Source: Streptomyces sp. NBC_00247
GTDB taxonomy: Bacteria; Actinomycetota; Actinomycetes; Streptomycetales; Streptomycetaceae
Length of the DNA stretch: 64,000 nt
Assembly: GCF_036188265.1 (NCBI RefSeq)
Contig: NZ_CP108093.1
Coordinates: 4,546,001-4,610,000, forward strand
Direction of reading: 5' to 3'
This document shows, one piece after another, positions 17,241 to 26,117 of the stretch. Both the position numbers and the translations under genes were made by a program. The notes under the pieces were generated by a model. It searched no databases. It was given only the letters and a program-made list of their open reading frames with translations, and had not been told where the DNA came from. Every line of letters starts with the position of its first letter. Within the stretch, counting starts at the first letter, position 1.

Positions 17241-19092
17241 CGGTGGCACCCGGTGCGGCCACTCCGCCCGCGTCGATCAGCTCGGCGATCCGCTCCGGCG
17301 CGACCGCCCGGGAGTACAGCCATCCCTGACCGGTGTCGCAGCCGATCCGGCGCAGCCGCTCGGCCTGCTCCACCGTCTCCACGCACTCCGCCGTCACGGT
17401 GAGCCCCAGCCGGTGCGCGAGCTCCACCAGCGCCTGGACGATGGTCTCGTCGGCCGGGCTCGGGTGCCTGCCGCCGTCGTCGTACCGGAAGCCGCGGACG
17501 AAGGAACCGTCCAGCTTGAGCACGGAGACGGGGAGCCGGCTCAGGTAGGCGAGGTTGGAGTAGCCGGTGCCGAAGTCGTCGATGGCGATCCGTACGCCCA
17601 TGTCGCTCAGCGCCTGGAGGGCCCGCAGCGGGCGGCCCGCCGAACCCATGACGGCGGACTCGGTCAGCTCCAGTTGCAGCAGCCCGGGGTCGAGGCCCGT
17701 CTCGGCGAGGATGTCCCCGACCTCCGCGACCAGGTCCGAGTCCCAGACCTGCCGTACGGCGACGTTGACGCTGACGAACAGCGCCGGCCCGTCCGGATGG
17801 TCCAGCTGCCAGCGGCGGGCCTGGCGGCAGGCCGTACGCAGCACCCAGCGGCCCAGCCGCACGATCGAGCCGTCCTCCTCGGCGATGGAGACGAAACGGT
17901 TCGGGCCGAGCACCCCGAACTGCGGATGGTTCCACCGCACCAGCGCCTCGACGCCCCGCACCACCCCGTCCGCCATGCCGACCAGCGGCTGGTACTCCAG
18001 GGCGAACTCGCCCCGGTCCACAGCGGGCCTGAGCGTCGAGGAGAGCGCCTGCCGGGTCATCCGGTGGGCGTTGCGCTCGGGGTCGAAGAGCGTCCAGCGG
18101 GCCCTGCCGTCCGCCTTCGCCCAGTAGAGGGTGGTGTCGGCGGCCTGCATCAGCCCGGTGGGGGAGGTGCCGGCACAGGCGCGTTCCACCACCCCGATCG
18201 AGGCGGAGACCGAGAGCCGCTGCCCGGCCAGGTCGAACGGCTGCTGCACCCCCGTGAGCAGCGCGTCCGCCAGGTCCAGCAGCTGCTGGGTGCCCTGCGA
18301 CTCCTCGACCAGCACCGCGAACTCGTCGCCCCCCAGGCGCGCCACGAAGTGGCTGCCGCCCGGGTGGTACGGATCTCTCCCGGCGACGTCGCTCAGCCGT
18401 CCGGCCACGGCCGCGAGCAGCCGGTCTCCCGCCCGGTGCCCCAGGGTGTCGTTGACGGCCTTGAAGCCGTCCAGGTCGAGATAGCAGAGCCCGATCCGGC
18501 CGGGGCGCGGCAACAGCGAGCTGTCCTGGAACGGCGACAGCTCCAGCGCGGCCGAGAGCCGCTCGAAGAAGAGGGTCCGGTTGGGCAGCCGGGTCACCGC
18601 GTCGTGCATCTGCAGGTGGCGCAGCCGCTGCTGGAGTTCGTGCCGGTCGCTGATGTCGGCCACCGTCAGCAGCGCCCGGCCCGGGGAACCCGCCGAAGGG
18701 TCCGCCATCGGCACCACGGTGATCTCCGCCCAGAGCGGCTTGCCGTCACGGTGCTTGAGCCGGCGGGTGCAGCGGAACCGTGAACGCCGTCCGCGCAGCA
18801 CCTCGCGCCAGGCGCGCCAGGCGTGGTCGTCGGGGGTGAGACCGACGAGACCGGCGACAGGCAGTCCGGCGAGGTCGGTGGCGCCGGTGCCGGCCATCCG
18901 GGCGAGCGTCTCGTTGGCGTGGACGATCGTCCCCGAGCCGTCCACGACGGCCATGGCGAAGGTGGCGCTGCGGAAAGCGGACCGGTAGTCGAGCAGCGCG
19001 GTCTCCGCGGGGTGACTCTCCGTGTCCGCCGCCGGGGTCGCGCCGGGGGATGTGCCCGCCGGGGGCCTGTGCCCTTCGGAGGTTCCGCTCAC
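17224..19092 (-). CDS. PAS-GGDEF-EAL cyclic-di-GMP turnover protein
   Basis: The 622-residue product (GTG start) has an N-terminal PAS domain (about 35-150), a GGDEF domain (about 180-335) with intact LGGDEF, and an EAL domain (about 355-605). The EAL side keeps the metal and catalytic residues: EALVRW, SVNV, LELTES, AIDDFGTGYSNL, LKLDGSF, AECVET and GQGWLY. Both synthesis and breakdown of c-di-GMP are therefore possible on paper. The PAS domain probably sets the balance. No membrane segment is present, so it is cytoplasmic. In streptomycetes such proteins influence the timing of development through BldD, but a specific role is not shown here. Confidence 0.92.
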   Translation of the reverse strand: MSGTSEGHRPPAGTSPGATPAADTESHPAETALLDYRSAFRSATFAMAVVDGSGTIVHANETLARMAGTGATDLAGLPVAGLVGLTPDDHAWRAWREVLRGRRSRFRCTRRLKHRDGKPLWAEITVVPMADPSAGSPGRALLTVADISDRHELQQRLRHLQMHDAVTRLPNRTLFFERLSAALELSPFQDSSLLPRPGRIGLCYLDLDGFKAVNDTLGHRAGDRLLAAVAGRLSDVAGRDPYHPGGSHFVARLGGDEFAVLVEESQGTQQLLDLADALLTGVQQPFDLAGQRLSVSASIGVVERACAGTSPTGLMQAADTTLYWAKADGRARWTLFDPERNAHRMTRQALSSTLRPAVDRGEFALEYQPLVGMADGVVRGVEALVRWNHPQFGVLGPNRFVSIAEEDGSIVRLGRWVLRTACRQARRWQLDHPDGPALFVSVNVAVRQVWDSDLVAEVGDILAETGLDPGLLQLELTESAVMGSAGRPLRALQALSDMGVRIAIDDFGTGYSNLAYLSRLPVSVLKLDGSFVRGFRYDDGGRHPSPADETIVQALVELAHRLGLTVTAECVETVEQAERLRRIGCDTGQGWLYSRAVAPERIAELIDAGGVAAPGATASGAP

Positions 19093-19608
19093 CGCTCGCT
19101 CCCGCTGTGCAGATTGTCGTGAACAGGTGTGGCCGGTCGGGCCACCGGGTGGAGCGCCCCGGGCCGGGAGGGCGAACCACGCGGGAAAACGTGAGGAAGC
19201 ATAGAGGGTGGGGTGCCGGCGCTACCAGCCCGGCCCGCCCGGCCGTCGTCCGCCGGTCCGGTCCGGGCGGACGCGCACGCGTCGCCGACGGCCTTCCGCA
19301 AGGTTCGGGCATCGCTCCGCGCGGTCTCCCGCTTTGCCCGCCGCTGTTCCCTTCTGTACGACTGCGTTCCCGGGCGTCGCCCAGCTGACGGATTCCGAGA
19401 AGCGAATGACCGTATGTGACGTTACGTGATCGCGGGCCTCCGGCTGGTAGGTCACCGGCGCGGGTGGGACCGCCGCACCGGTGACGTCCCGGTGGGAGGT
19501 GGGAGCGACCGCCGCACCCTGACCCGTGTGGGGCAGCCCAGCGGGCGGGGAGCGGTGATCGGACACAGGGTGGAGCGAGGTGTTCCGCATTTCCACCCGG
19601 AGGTAGAT
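19093..19608. other. Divergent intergenic region
   Basis: This 516-base region between the GGDEF/EAL gene and the M6 protease gene contains the 5' regions of both. Short reading frames in it have no ribosome sites or convincing composition. I see no structured RNA or repeat. Confidence 0.4.
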
Positions 19609-20850
19609 GTGCCGCGTCAGCACGGGCCCGGGGGGATGGAGAAGCCGAGCCCGCGCGCGGTGGCGGCGGCGCTGACCGCTCTCCTGGCGCTGGCGGCGAT
19701 GTCGCTCGTCGCCGGTCCGGCCGCCGCCGCCCACACGGGCGTGAAACCGTGCGCGCTGCCCCGTACCCCGGCCCACCACTCGCTGGGGCTGGACAACTGG
19801 AACGGCGCCTATCCCCGTCCCGTCCGGCGCCTCGACGCGGTCATGATCTTCCTCTCCTTCCCGGACGCCGACCCGGTCGTCCCGCCGGACGTGCTCACCG
19901 CCGACTACTTCCCGTCGACGACCACGTTCTTCGAACGGGCCAGCTACGGCACCTTCACCCTCGGCGCGCACCCGTTCGAGCGCTGGGTGCGGATGCCGCA
20001 CGCGTCCACCTGGTACGGCATAGAGCGGGACTGGGACTCCGGACGGCGGACCTCCTACCTGCACGACGCGATCAAGGCGGCGGACCCGCAGATCGACTTC
20101 TCGGCGTACGACATCGTCTACCTGGTCGCCGACCCCGACGCGCCCGGCGTCGACTCCGACGCCACCAAGGTCGTCAACTTCGACCGGCCGATCACCGCCG
20201 ACGGCACGGACATCAAACGCGTGGTCACCGTCTTCGAGCAGCACCCGCCCGACCGCAACGTCCTCGCCCACGAGACCGGGCACGTCTTCGACCTCGCCGA
20301 CCTCTACCACCGCCCCACGGACGGCAAGGGCGACTGGGACACGTACGTCGGTGACTGGGACGTCATGGGCAGCCAGTTCGGGCTGGCGCCGGACCTCTTC
20401 GCCTGGCACAAGTGGAAGCTCGGCTGGCTCGGCGACCGGCAGGTGGTCTGCGTCCAGGGCAGCGCCGACGTGACCCTGGAGCCGGTCGCCGCCGCCCCCG
20501 TCCCCGGCGGCACCATGGGCACCCGGCTCGCCGTCGTCAGGACGGGCGAGGACAGCGCGCTGGCCGTCGAGGCCCGCGGCGCCACCGGAAACGACCGGGC
20601 GACCTGCACCGAGGGCGTGCTGATCTACCGGGTGCGCAGCGGTACGGCCTCCGGAGGCGGCCCCGTGGAGGTGCTGGACACCCACCCGGACACCGAGGCC
20701 TGCTGGGACCGCTCGGTCTACCCGCCGCTGGCCGACGCCCCGCTCTCGGTCGGGGAGACGTACAGCCTGCCGGGGGAGCGGACCCGGATCGAGGTCGCCG
20801 ACCGCACCCCGTCCGGCTCCTGGACCGTACGGATCACCACCGGCACGTGA
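19609..20850 (+). CDS. Secreted M6-family metalloprotease
   Basis: GTG 19609 follows GGAGG by five bases and gives 413 residues. A basic N-terminus (PRQHGPGGMEKPSPR) and a hydrophobic run ending GPAAAA form the signal peptide. The zinc site is H221-E-T-G-H225 in AHETGHVFDLADLY, followed by GDWDVMGSQFGLAPDLFAWHKWKLGWL, the layout of M6 (immune inhibitor A-like) peptidases in actinobacteria. The C-terminal 130 residues form a beta-rich region and no extra domain is recognised. It probably degrades extracellular protein. A shared hairpin terminator follows before tRNA-Lys. Confidence 0.88.
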   Translation: MPRQHGPGGMEKPSPRAVAAALTALLALAAMSLVAGPAAAAHTGVKPCALPRTPAHHSLGLDNWNGAYPRPVRRLDAVMIFLSFPDADPVVPPDVLTADYFPSTTTFFERASYGTFTLGAHPFERWVRMPHASTWYGIERDWDSGRRTSYLHDAIKAADPQIDFSAYDIVYLVADPDAPGVDSDATKVVNFDRPITADGTDIKRVVTVFEQHPPDRNVLAHETGHVFDLADLYHRPTDGKGDWDTYVGDWDVMGSQFGLAPDLFAWHKWKLGWLGDRQVVCVQGSADVTLEPVAAAPVPGGTMGTRLAVVRTGEDSALAVEARGATGNDRATCTEGVLIYRVRSGTASGGGPVEVLDTHPDTEACWDRSVYPPLADAPLSVGETYSLPGERTRIEVADRTPSGSWTVRITTGT

Positions 20851-20923
20851 ATCCGGGGAAGAGGTCGAGGGCGACCCGGGGGAGAGGCCGGGGTGAGGCC
20901 GGGGTGAGGTCGTCCGGGAACAC

Positions 20924-20957
20924 GAAGAAGCCCCCCGCTTTCGCGAGGGGCTTCTTC
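20924..20957. terminator. Bidirectional hairpin terminator
   Basis: GAAGAAGCCCC (20924-20934) pairs with GGGGCTTCTTC (20947-20957), giving A- and T-containing arms on both sides. It can end the plus-strand protease transcript and the minus-strand tRNA-Lys transcript. Confidence 0.85.
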
Positions 20958-20963
20958 CGTCGG

Positions 20964-21037
20964 TGCGCCGCCAGGGACTCGAACCCCGGACCCGCTGATT
21001 AAGAGTCAGCTGCTCTAACCAACTGAGCTAGCGGCGC
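20964..21037 (-). tRNA. tRNA-Lys(CTT), second copy
   Basis: This 74-nt gene is identical to the tRNA-Lys at 4110-4183, with the same cloverleaf, anticodon CTT and no encoded CCA. The nine bases before its 5' end (GTCAGCAGG read on the minus strand) are also shared by the two loci. Its 5' end overlaps the last codons of the upstream hypothetical gene. Confidence 0.97.
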
Positions 21038-21708
21038 CTGCTGACGTCGTAGACATTAGCACCCGGATCGGCCGGAGGAAAAATCGAGTAATCGGACACC
21101 GGGGGGACCGCGCTCCGGGCGGCCCGCACACAGGCCCAGCGCAGCACGTCGGGACCGGGCAGCCAGGGAGTACGGGTGTCGGGGGCGACCACCCACTGCG
21201 GTCCCGGAGCGGAGGTGTCGCAGGTCAGCGGCGGTACGGTCACCGCGTCGCCGGTGCCGTGGCAGAGCACCGGGGGCAGGGTGCGCGAGCCGCCTTCCGG
21301 GCGGGCGGCGCCCGTGCCCCACTCCTCCCAGGCCAGCAGTGAGGGCAGTCGCTGCGCGGTCCCCGGGGTCGCGAAGAGCAGGGTCCGGCCGCGGTGGGTG
21401 GCGACGGGCCCGGAGCCCGGACCCTGCGCCCAGAGCCGTTCCAGCATCCGCCGCCCGAACAGCGAGGGGACGCTCACCACGTCGAACGCGGTGCCGCACG
21501 GCAGCACGCCCGGCGAGGCGGGGCTCGCCTGCCAGCGGGCGAGGGTGGTGCGCGGGTTCGCGGTGGCGCCGGCGAGCCAGACGGCTCCGGCGGGGGTGAC
21601 CTCGGCAGGCTGGTGCGCGGCCTGGCTCCGCAGCGGAGGGAGGGTACCGACGCAGGAGCGCGGGTCACGGGTCAGCAGGGACGTTTCGTCTTCCAGCCAT
21701 GCGGTCAT
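21028..21708 (-). CDS. Prim-pol-fold-like hypothetical protein
   Basis: The 226-residue product has no membrane segment. Its pattern (CGTAFDVVSVPSLFGRRML, then GPVATHRGRTLLFATPGTAQRLPSLL, then PQWVVAPDTRTPWLPGPDVLRWAC) resembles the short bifunctional primase/polymerase N-terminal-like proteins common in streptomycetes. It also follows the same order of blocks as the 155-residue protein at 35656. Catalytic acidic pairs of real primases are not obvious, so a regulatory rather than polymerase role is possible. Its TAG stop lies inside the acceptor stem of tRNA-Lys, and the last residues (DVSRRR) are encoded by the tRNA leader. The C-terminus may therefore be accidental. Confidence 0.65.
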   Translation of the reverse strand: MTAWLEDETSLLTRDPRSCVGTLPPLRSQAAHQPAEVTPAGAVWLAGATANPRTTLARWQASPASPGVLPCGTAFDVVSVPSLFGRRMLERLWAQGPGSGPVATHRGRTLLFATPGTAQRLPSLLAWEEWGTGAARPEGGSRTLPPVLCHGTGDAVTVPPLTCDTSAPGPQWVVAPDTRTPWLPGPDVLRWACVRAARSAVPPVSDYSIFPPADPGANVYDVSRRR

Positions 21709-21909
21709 GGAGACAGGTCTACCGGGGGTGACGGGGCTGACGCCGAGAGTCGTCGAATCCAGGACAGGACGTCACCTTGCCGGGTATCTTGCCCGCGGGC
21801 ATATGCCAGAAGCTGTACCCGGAGTGACCGTGCCGGGGGTGAGGGCCCCCCGCGCTTGCCGCGTCACCGTATGCGGCCTCCTCGGCCGCGGAGCGACGCG
21901 GGGCGGGTG

Positions 21910-22251
21910 TCAGGGGCGGGGCGACTTCAGCAGGGACCGGCCGAATTCGATCATCTTCTCCGCGTAGTCCTCGGTCCACTCCGCGCGCTCCGCGACATCG
22001 GCGGGGGTGAGCCGGTCGAAGCGGCGGGGGTCCGCGAGCTGGGCGGCGGCGACGGCCTGGAACTCGATGCTCCGGTCGGTGGCCGCCCGGAACGCGTGCG
22101 TCAGCTCGGTCGCGCGGGACAGCAGCTCCGCCGGATCGTCCATCGACTCCAGGTTGAAGAAGTGCTCGGGGTCGGACGCCGCCTCCGCGGGCTCGAAGAG
22201 CAGCGGGGCGGGGCGCAGCCTCGGCTGCGCGTTCCGGTCGGCTTGAGCCAT
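21910..22251 (-). CDS. Conserved-looking small hypothetical protein
   Basis: ATG 22251 has GGAGGAAAA upstream, a strong ribosome site, giving 113 residues. After about 25 variable residues the chain is predicted to be helical (HFFNLESMDDPAELLSRATELTHAFRAATDRSIEFQAVAAAQLADPRRFDRLTPADVAERAEWTEDYAEKMIEFGRSLL), acidic and soluble. No domain is recognised. It stands alone between the prim-pol-like gene and a TetR gene, all on the minus strand but widely spaced. Confidence 0.65.
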   Translation of the reverse strand: MAQADRNAQPRLRPAPLLFEPAEAASDPEHFFNLESMDDPAELLSRATELTHAFRAATDRSIEFQAVAAAQLADPRRFDRLTPADVAERAEWTEDYAEKMIEFGRSLLKSPRP

Positions 22252-22612
22252 GTGCGTTTTCCTCCTCCGGGAAGGCCGGACGGCCACCCTCCATTGTCCA
22301 ACCCCGCGCAAGTCCGCTGTCCGGGACCGGACGCCCGCCCCTGGTGGTGGCGAACGTGTCCGGTGCACCGAATGATTCCGCGGCCGCGGGCCCGCCGGTA
22401 CGGCCGGACGCTGCCGTGGCCCCGGACGCGGCCGTGGTCCCGGACGCGGCCGTGGTCCCGGGCCGTGTGCCACCGTGTCGTACGCCACGGTGGCCCCGGA
22501 CAAGTCTGTCCGGGCCGACCGGCCGGAAAACACCGCCCGGAAGTGTTCGGCCCGCGCGCTCCCCGCGTACCCCCGCCGGTGCGCGGGCACGGGGCGGGCC
22601 GGTCGGGGGCCG
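22252..22612. other. Intergenic region with 18-bp tandem repeats and a hairpin
   Basis: No gene is seen. An 18-bp unit beginning GCCGTGGTCCCGGACGCG is repeated three times at 22413-22466. A hairpin, GGCCCCGGACA (22492-22502) against TGTCCGGGCC (22507-22516), lies nearby and may end the TetR transcript. Confidence 0.6.
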
Positions 22613-23206
22613 TCAGGGCGCCAGGGACCGCCAGATGCGGTCGGGCAGTACGCGTGCCGCCTCGTCGAGGTCCACGTCGTCGATGCCGGAGAGCCAGCGC
22701 CGGGCCACCGCGACGACCGGGCCGAGGACCAGGGACTCCATCAACGCCGGCGGAATCGGCGCGAGTTCGCCGGACTCGACGTGGGCGTCGAGCCAGCGCG
22801 CGAAGGGCGAGAGGCGGGCCTCCTGTGCGTCGCGCAGCTCCTTGCCCCGCTCCATGGTGCGCCGGTCGGTCCTGGCGGAGTGCAGGAGCAGGGCGGCGGC
22901 GGGGTGTTCCCGGACGAACGCCAGGTACGCGCGGACCAGGGCGCGGATGCCGGTACGCGCCGTACGCGGGCCCCTCAGGGACGCGGCGAGTTCGGTCAGC
23001 ATCCGCTCCAGCCAGCGCTGCGCCAGCGCGTCGAGCAGACCGTCGATGGAGCCGAAGTGGTGGTAGAGGCTGCCCAGACTGACTCCGCTGGCCCGGGTGA
23101 CCGCGAGGACCGTGACGCCCCCCTCGCCCTCGTCGGCGTAGACCCGCAGGGCGGTGTCGAGAAGCAAGTCGGCCGTGGCCAAGCCGCGTTGCTGTTTAGG
23201 GCTCAT
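22613..23206 (-). CDS. TetR-family transcriptional regulator
   Basis: The 197-residue product starts with a TetR helix-turn-helix (ATADLLLDTALRVYADEGEGGVTVLAVTRASGVSLGSLYHHFGSIDGLLDAL), followed by an all-helical ligand domain. It is divergent from the Ser/Thr kinase gene, with 95 bases between starts. That gap contains the palindrome CTAGAGTAGGTTTCTAG, a plausible operator for self-control and control of the kinase. Confidence 0.9.
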   Translation of the reverse strand: MSPKQQRGLATADLLLDTALRVYADEGEGGVTVLAVTRASGVSLGSLYHHFGSIDGLLDALAQRWLERMLTELAASLRGPRTARTGIRALVRAYLAFVREHPAAALLLHSARTDRRTMERGKELRDAQEARLSPFARWLDAHVESGELAPIPPALMESLVLGPVVAVARRWLSGIDDVDLDEAARVLPDRIWRSLAP

Positions 23207-23256
23207 CGTGGTCCTTCTCCGGTCCGGGCCACCCTCCCCGGGAGCCGATCGTAGAA

Positions 23257-23273
23257 CTAGAGTAGGTTTCTAG
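23257..23273. promoter_or_regulatory. Candidate TetR operator
   Basis: CTAGAGTAGGTTTCTAG has 5-bp inverted arms (CTAGA/TCTAG) around a 7-base centre, midway between the divergent TetR and kinase genes. Its position and symmetry suit TetR binding. Confidence 0.5.
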
Positions 23274-23301
23274 AATCTGATTCCCATCCTACGGGGCTGT
23301 C

Positions 23302-25296
23302 GTGGTGGAGTTGAGGGGTAGCGGGGCCGAGCCGCTGGAGGCGGACGACCCGGCACGGATCGGGCCGATCCCGCTCGTGGGCCGGCTCGGGGCCGGTGGC
23401 ATGGGGCGGGTGTATCTCGGGGTGCACGAGGGCCGATACGTCGCCGTCAAGCAACTGCTGTCCTCGGTGGTCGGCGAGGACGAGGAGTTCCTGCGCCGGT
23501 TCGGGCGCGAACTCGACAACCTGGCCCGGCTGCCCGCCGGTGCCACCGCGCCGCTGCTCACCGGTGACCGCACCGCCCGGCCTCCGTGGTTCGCCACGGC
23601 GTACGTCCCCGGGCTCACCCTGCGGCAAGCCCTCGACCTGCACGGCGGCCCGCTGCCGGTCTCCGCGCTCCGGCTGCTGTTACGGGAGGCGGCGGCCGCT
23701 CTCGCGCCGGTGCACGCCCTGGACATGGTGCACCGCGACCTCAAACCGTCCAACGTCATGCTGACCCTCGACGGCCTCACCCTCATCGACTTCGGGGTCG
23801 CCCGCGCCGCCGAACAGAGCCAGTTGACCGTCACCGGCATGGTCATCGGCACCCCCGCCTACATGGCGCCCGAACAGGCCATGGGCGCAAGGCGCTTGAC
23901 CGGAGCGGCCGATGTGTTCGCGCTGGGCTCCCTCCTCGCGTACGCGGCCTCGGGACGTCCCCCGTTCGGTGACGAGTCGGGACACGGCGTCCTCTACCGG
24001 ATCGTCCACGAGGCCCCGGAACTAGGGGAGTTGCGCGATCTGGACGACGGACTCGCCGAGCTGGTCGCGGCCTGTCTGGCCAAGGATCCCGAGGCCCGCC
24101 CCACCGCCGTCGAACTCCTCGACCGCTGCGCCCCGTACGGTCCGTTCACCGAGCCGTACTGGCCTGACGACATCACCGTGCGGCTCACCGAACGCGCCGC
24201 CTTCGCCGCCGATGTGCGGGAGACCGATGTACCGACGCTGCCGCTGGGCGACGCAGGGCCCGAGCCCCGAAGCCCCGCCCCCGAGTCGCCGCCTGCCCCG
24301 GTCCCGGGCCAGGTCGTGGTGGCCCCCGGGCCGGGCGGCACGCCCGCCCCGCAGCCCGGGTCCGACACCCCGCCGACGCCCGGCACCCCAGCCCCTTCCG
24401 GGCGGCCCGCCCGGCGCAGGCGCACCCGGGTGCTGCTCGCCGTCGTCCCGGTGGTGGTGATCGCGGGAGGCACCGCACTGGTCGTTCAGAACGTGCCGTA
24501 CCTCTCCTCGCCGAGGGCCGAGGCCGACGCGCGCCCGGCCGGTGGTGCGACGTCCGGCTCCCCGGGCTCCGCCGGCCCGGCGTCCTCGACGGCGGGCAGC
24601 AGCCCCTCGGGCACGGCCACCCCCACGAAACCGGCGGGCGGCAGGAGCGCCACCCCGGCGGGCCAGGGCAAGGAGCGGCAGGCCGGGGGAGGGAACGGCT
24701 CCCAGGCCGCCGCCTCGGCGGGCGGCGCGGCCACCGGCACCCAGGGCGGCGCGGACGGGACGGGCGGCGGCGCGGCGAGCACCTCCGGGGGCGCGGGCAC
24801 CACCGGCGCCTCCGGCGGGTCGAGCAACTCGGGCACCACCGGCGCCTCTGGCACCACGAGCACCACCGGGGGCTCCGGCTCCAGCGCCACCGGCGGGACC
24901 GCGACCTCCGGGGGCGGCACGACCACGGCCCCCGCCTCCGGTACGTACCGCTACCGCAACGGCGGCGACGGCACCTGCGTCACCCAGGTCTTCGGAGCGG
25001 CCAGCCACCAGGACTGCGGGAGCGCGAGCGCCCGGTGGACCGTGCAGAGCAGGTCGGACGGCAGCTTCAAGCTCGTCAACGGGCAGAGCGGGCAGTGCCT
25101 GTACTCCAACGGGACCGGCATGGCCGTCTTCGTGGGCTCCTGCGCCCAGGACATCGGCCGCCTCTGGCGCGCGGGTTCCGGCGGCACCCTGGTCAGCACC
25201 TACGACGGCGGGTGCCTGGACCTGCCCTTCGGGACGGGGTTGTCGACCGCGGCCTGCGACGGGGACGCCTCGCAGCGCTGGACCCGGCAGAGCTGA
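23302..25296 (+). CDS. Membrane Ser/Thr protein kinase with extracellular beta-trefoil-like domain
   Basis: The start is GTG 23302 (GTG 23305 also possible), giving 664 residues. Residues about 20-275 form a Hanks-type kinase: glycine loop GRLGAGGMGRVY, VAVKQ lysine, catalytic HRDLKPSN, DFGVARA and GTPAYMAPEQ. A Pro-rich linker precedes one membrane segment (VLLAVVPVVVIAGGTALVV, near 375-395). A long Gly/Ser/Thr-rich extracellular stalk follows. The last 110 residues carry Cys pairs and a ricin-B-like pattern (NGGDGTCVTQVFG, QCLYSNGTG, CLDLPFGTG), suggesting that a carbohydrate or cell-wall ligand is sensed. The gene appears monocistronic and is probably governed by the divergent TetR. Confidence 0.9.
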   Translation: MVELRGSGAEPLEADDPARIGPIPLVGRLGAGGMGRVYLGVHEGRYVAVKQLLSSVVGEDEEFLRRFGRELDNLARLPAGATAPLLTGDRTARPPWFATAYVPGLTLRQALDLHGGPLPVSALRLLLREAAAALAPVHALDMVHRDLKPSNVMLTLDGLTLIDFGVARAAEQSQLTVTGMVIGTPAYMAPEQAMGARRLTGAADVFALGSLLAYAASGRPPFGDESGHGVLYRIVHEAPELGELRDLDDGLAELVAACLAKDPEARPTAVELLDRCAPYGPFTEPYWPDDITVRLTERAAFAADVRETDVPTLPLGDAGPEPRSPAPESPPAPVPGQVVVAPGPGGTPAPQPGSDTPPTPGTPAPSGRPARRRRTRVLLAVVPVVVIAGGTALVVQNVPYLSSPRAEADARPAGGATSGSPGSAGPASSTAGSSPSGTATPTKPAGGRSATPAGQGKERQAGGGNGSQAAASAGGAATGTQGGADGTGGGAASTSGGAGTTGASGGSSNSGTTGASGTTSTTGGSGSSATGGTATSGGGTTTAPASGTYRYRNGGDGTCVTQVFGAASHQDCGSASARWTVQSRSDGSFKLVNGQSGQCLYSNGTGMAVFVGSCAQDIGRLWRAGSGGTLVSTYDGGCLDLPFGTGLSTAACDGDASQRWTRQS

Positions 25297-25317
25297 AGCG
25301 GCGAACAGGGGCGCACT

Positions 25318-25373
25318 AAAGCGTGTTGCGAAAGTCCCGCCTGTCCGGCGGCGCTACTTCCGCAACACGCTTT
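25318..25373. repeat. 56-bp inverted-repeat element (18-bp arms)
   Basis: AAAGCGTGTTGCGAAAGT (25318-25335) pairs with ACTTCCGCAACACGCTTT (25356-25373) with one mismatch. A nested CCGCC/GGCGG stem lies in the loop. It follows the kinase gene and precedes an unrecognised gene. It could be a terminator, but the arms look like transposon termini, so a MITE-like remnant is equally possible. Confidence 0.6.
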
Positions 25374-25439
25374 GGCTTGAGTTCCAACCTCTGCCTGTTC
25401 TTATGGCGTTGGGGCGAAGGGGTGGGGCACACTCTGTAG

Positions 25440-26117
25440 GTGTCCTCCACTAGATCACTCGCGGGTGCCGACGAGATGCACTCCTTTCTCGTTGAGCAGT
25501 TGAACTCTGCTCTCCGGCGTCCCGGCATTTTCTCGCAGCATGACGCTGCGCTGCGGATGCTCGTGGATCACCTGCTGTTCGTGGAACGCCAGCCCGAGGT
25601 ATGGGCTGAAGAGCAGCGTTCCTGGGCGAGCCGAGGGGCCGGGAGCAGCACCGGTTTGGGCGGCATGTTCGAGGAGTTGATGCCGGGAGGCTACGACCAG
25701 AACTGCGTCGCCTCGGTCTACGCCGAGTTCGCGCACCGCCGCGGCTGGCTCCGGCCCGATCGCCTTCTGCCGGCTGACGAGCATCACGCGCTGCGGGCAA
25801 GAGTGCGCCCGTGGGCGCAGACGGACCGCTCGTGGGCAGACGTCCTCGCCGAGTTCGGCCCTCCGTCCATCCTGTGCGGAGGGACCAGCCCCCTGTACAG
25901 CAAGACGTTGGGCTACCTGGGAGAAGACCGCGAGGAGCCCATGGTCTTCTTCCATCTCTGGAATGGCGGCACCCCGGCAGCCGAGTCCGCATGGCCCAAG
26001 CTCGACGAACCGGTTCTGCTTGCTGTCCGCTTCGCAGACGCGCCCTTTGACGAAGCCTTCACCTTCACCCCTGAGGGGCAACGACGGCGCCCCGAGCCAG
26101 GCTCGCTCTGCGGCTGA
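25440..26117 (+). CDS. Hypothetical protein, unrecognised
   Basis: The product has up to 225 residues from GTG 25440; ATG 25476 (MHSFLVEQLNSAL) is an alternative start. Neither has a clear ribosome site. The chain looks soluble with an N-terminal helical half (RMLVDHLLFVERQPEVWAEEQRSW) and a mixed C-terminal half (MVFFHLWNGGTPAAESAWPKLDEPVLLAVRFADAPFDEAFTFTPEG). Codon use is less GC-biased than the neighbours, and the gene lies between two strong hairpins. This suggests acquired DNA. I do not recognise a family. Confidence 0.6.
   Translation: MSSTRSLAGADEMHSFLVEQLNSALRRPGIFSQHDAALRMLVDHLLFVERQPEVWAEEQRSWASRGAGSSTGLGGMFEELMPGGYDQNCVASVYAEFAHRRGWLRPDRLLPADEHHALRARVRPWAQTDRSWADVLAEFGPPSILCGGTSPLYSKTLGYLGEDREEPMVFFHLWNGGTPAAESAWPKLDEPVLLAVRFADAPFDEAFTFTPEGQRRRPEPGSLCG

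Noticed and set aside
22413..22466. CRISPR-like array
   Set aside because: The 18-bp units are directly adjacent without spacers, so this is an ordinary GC-rich tandem repeat.
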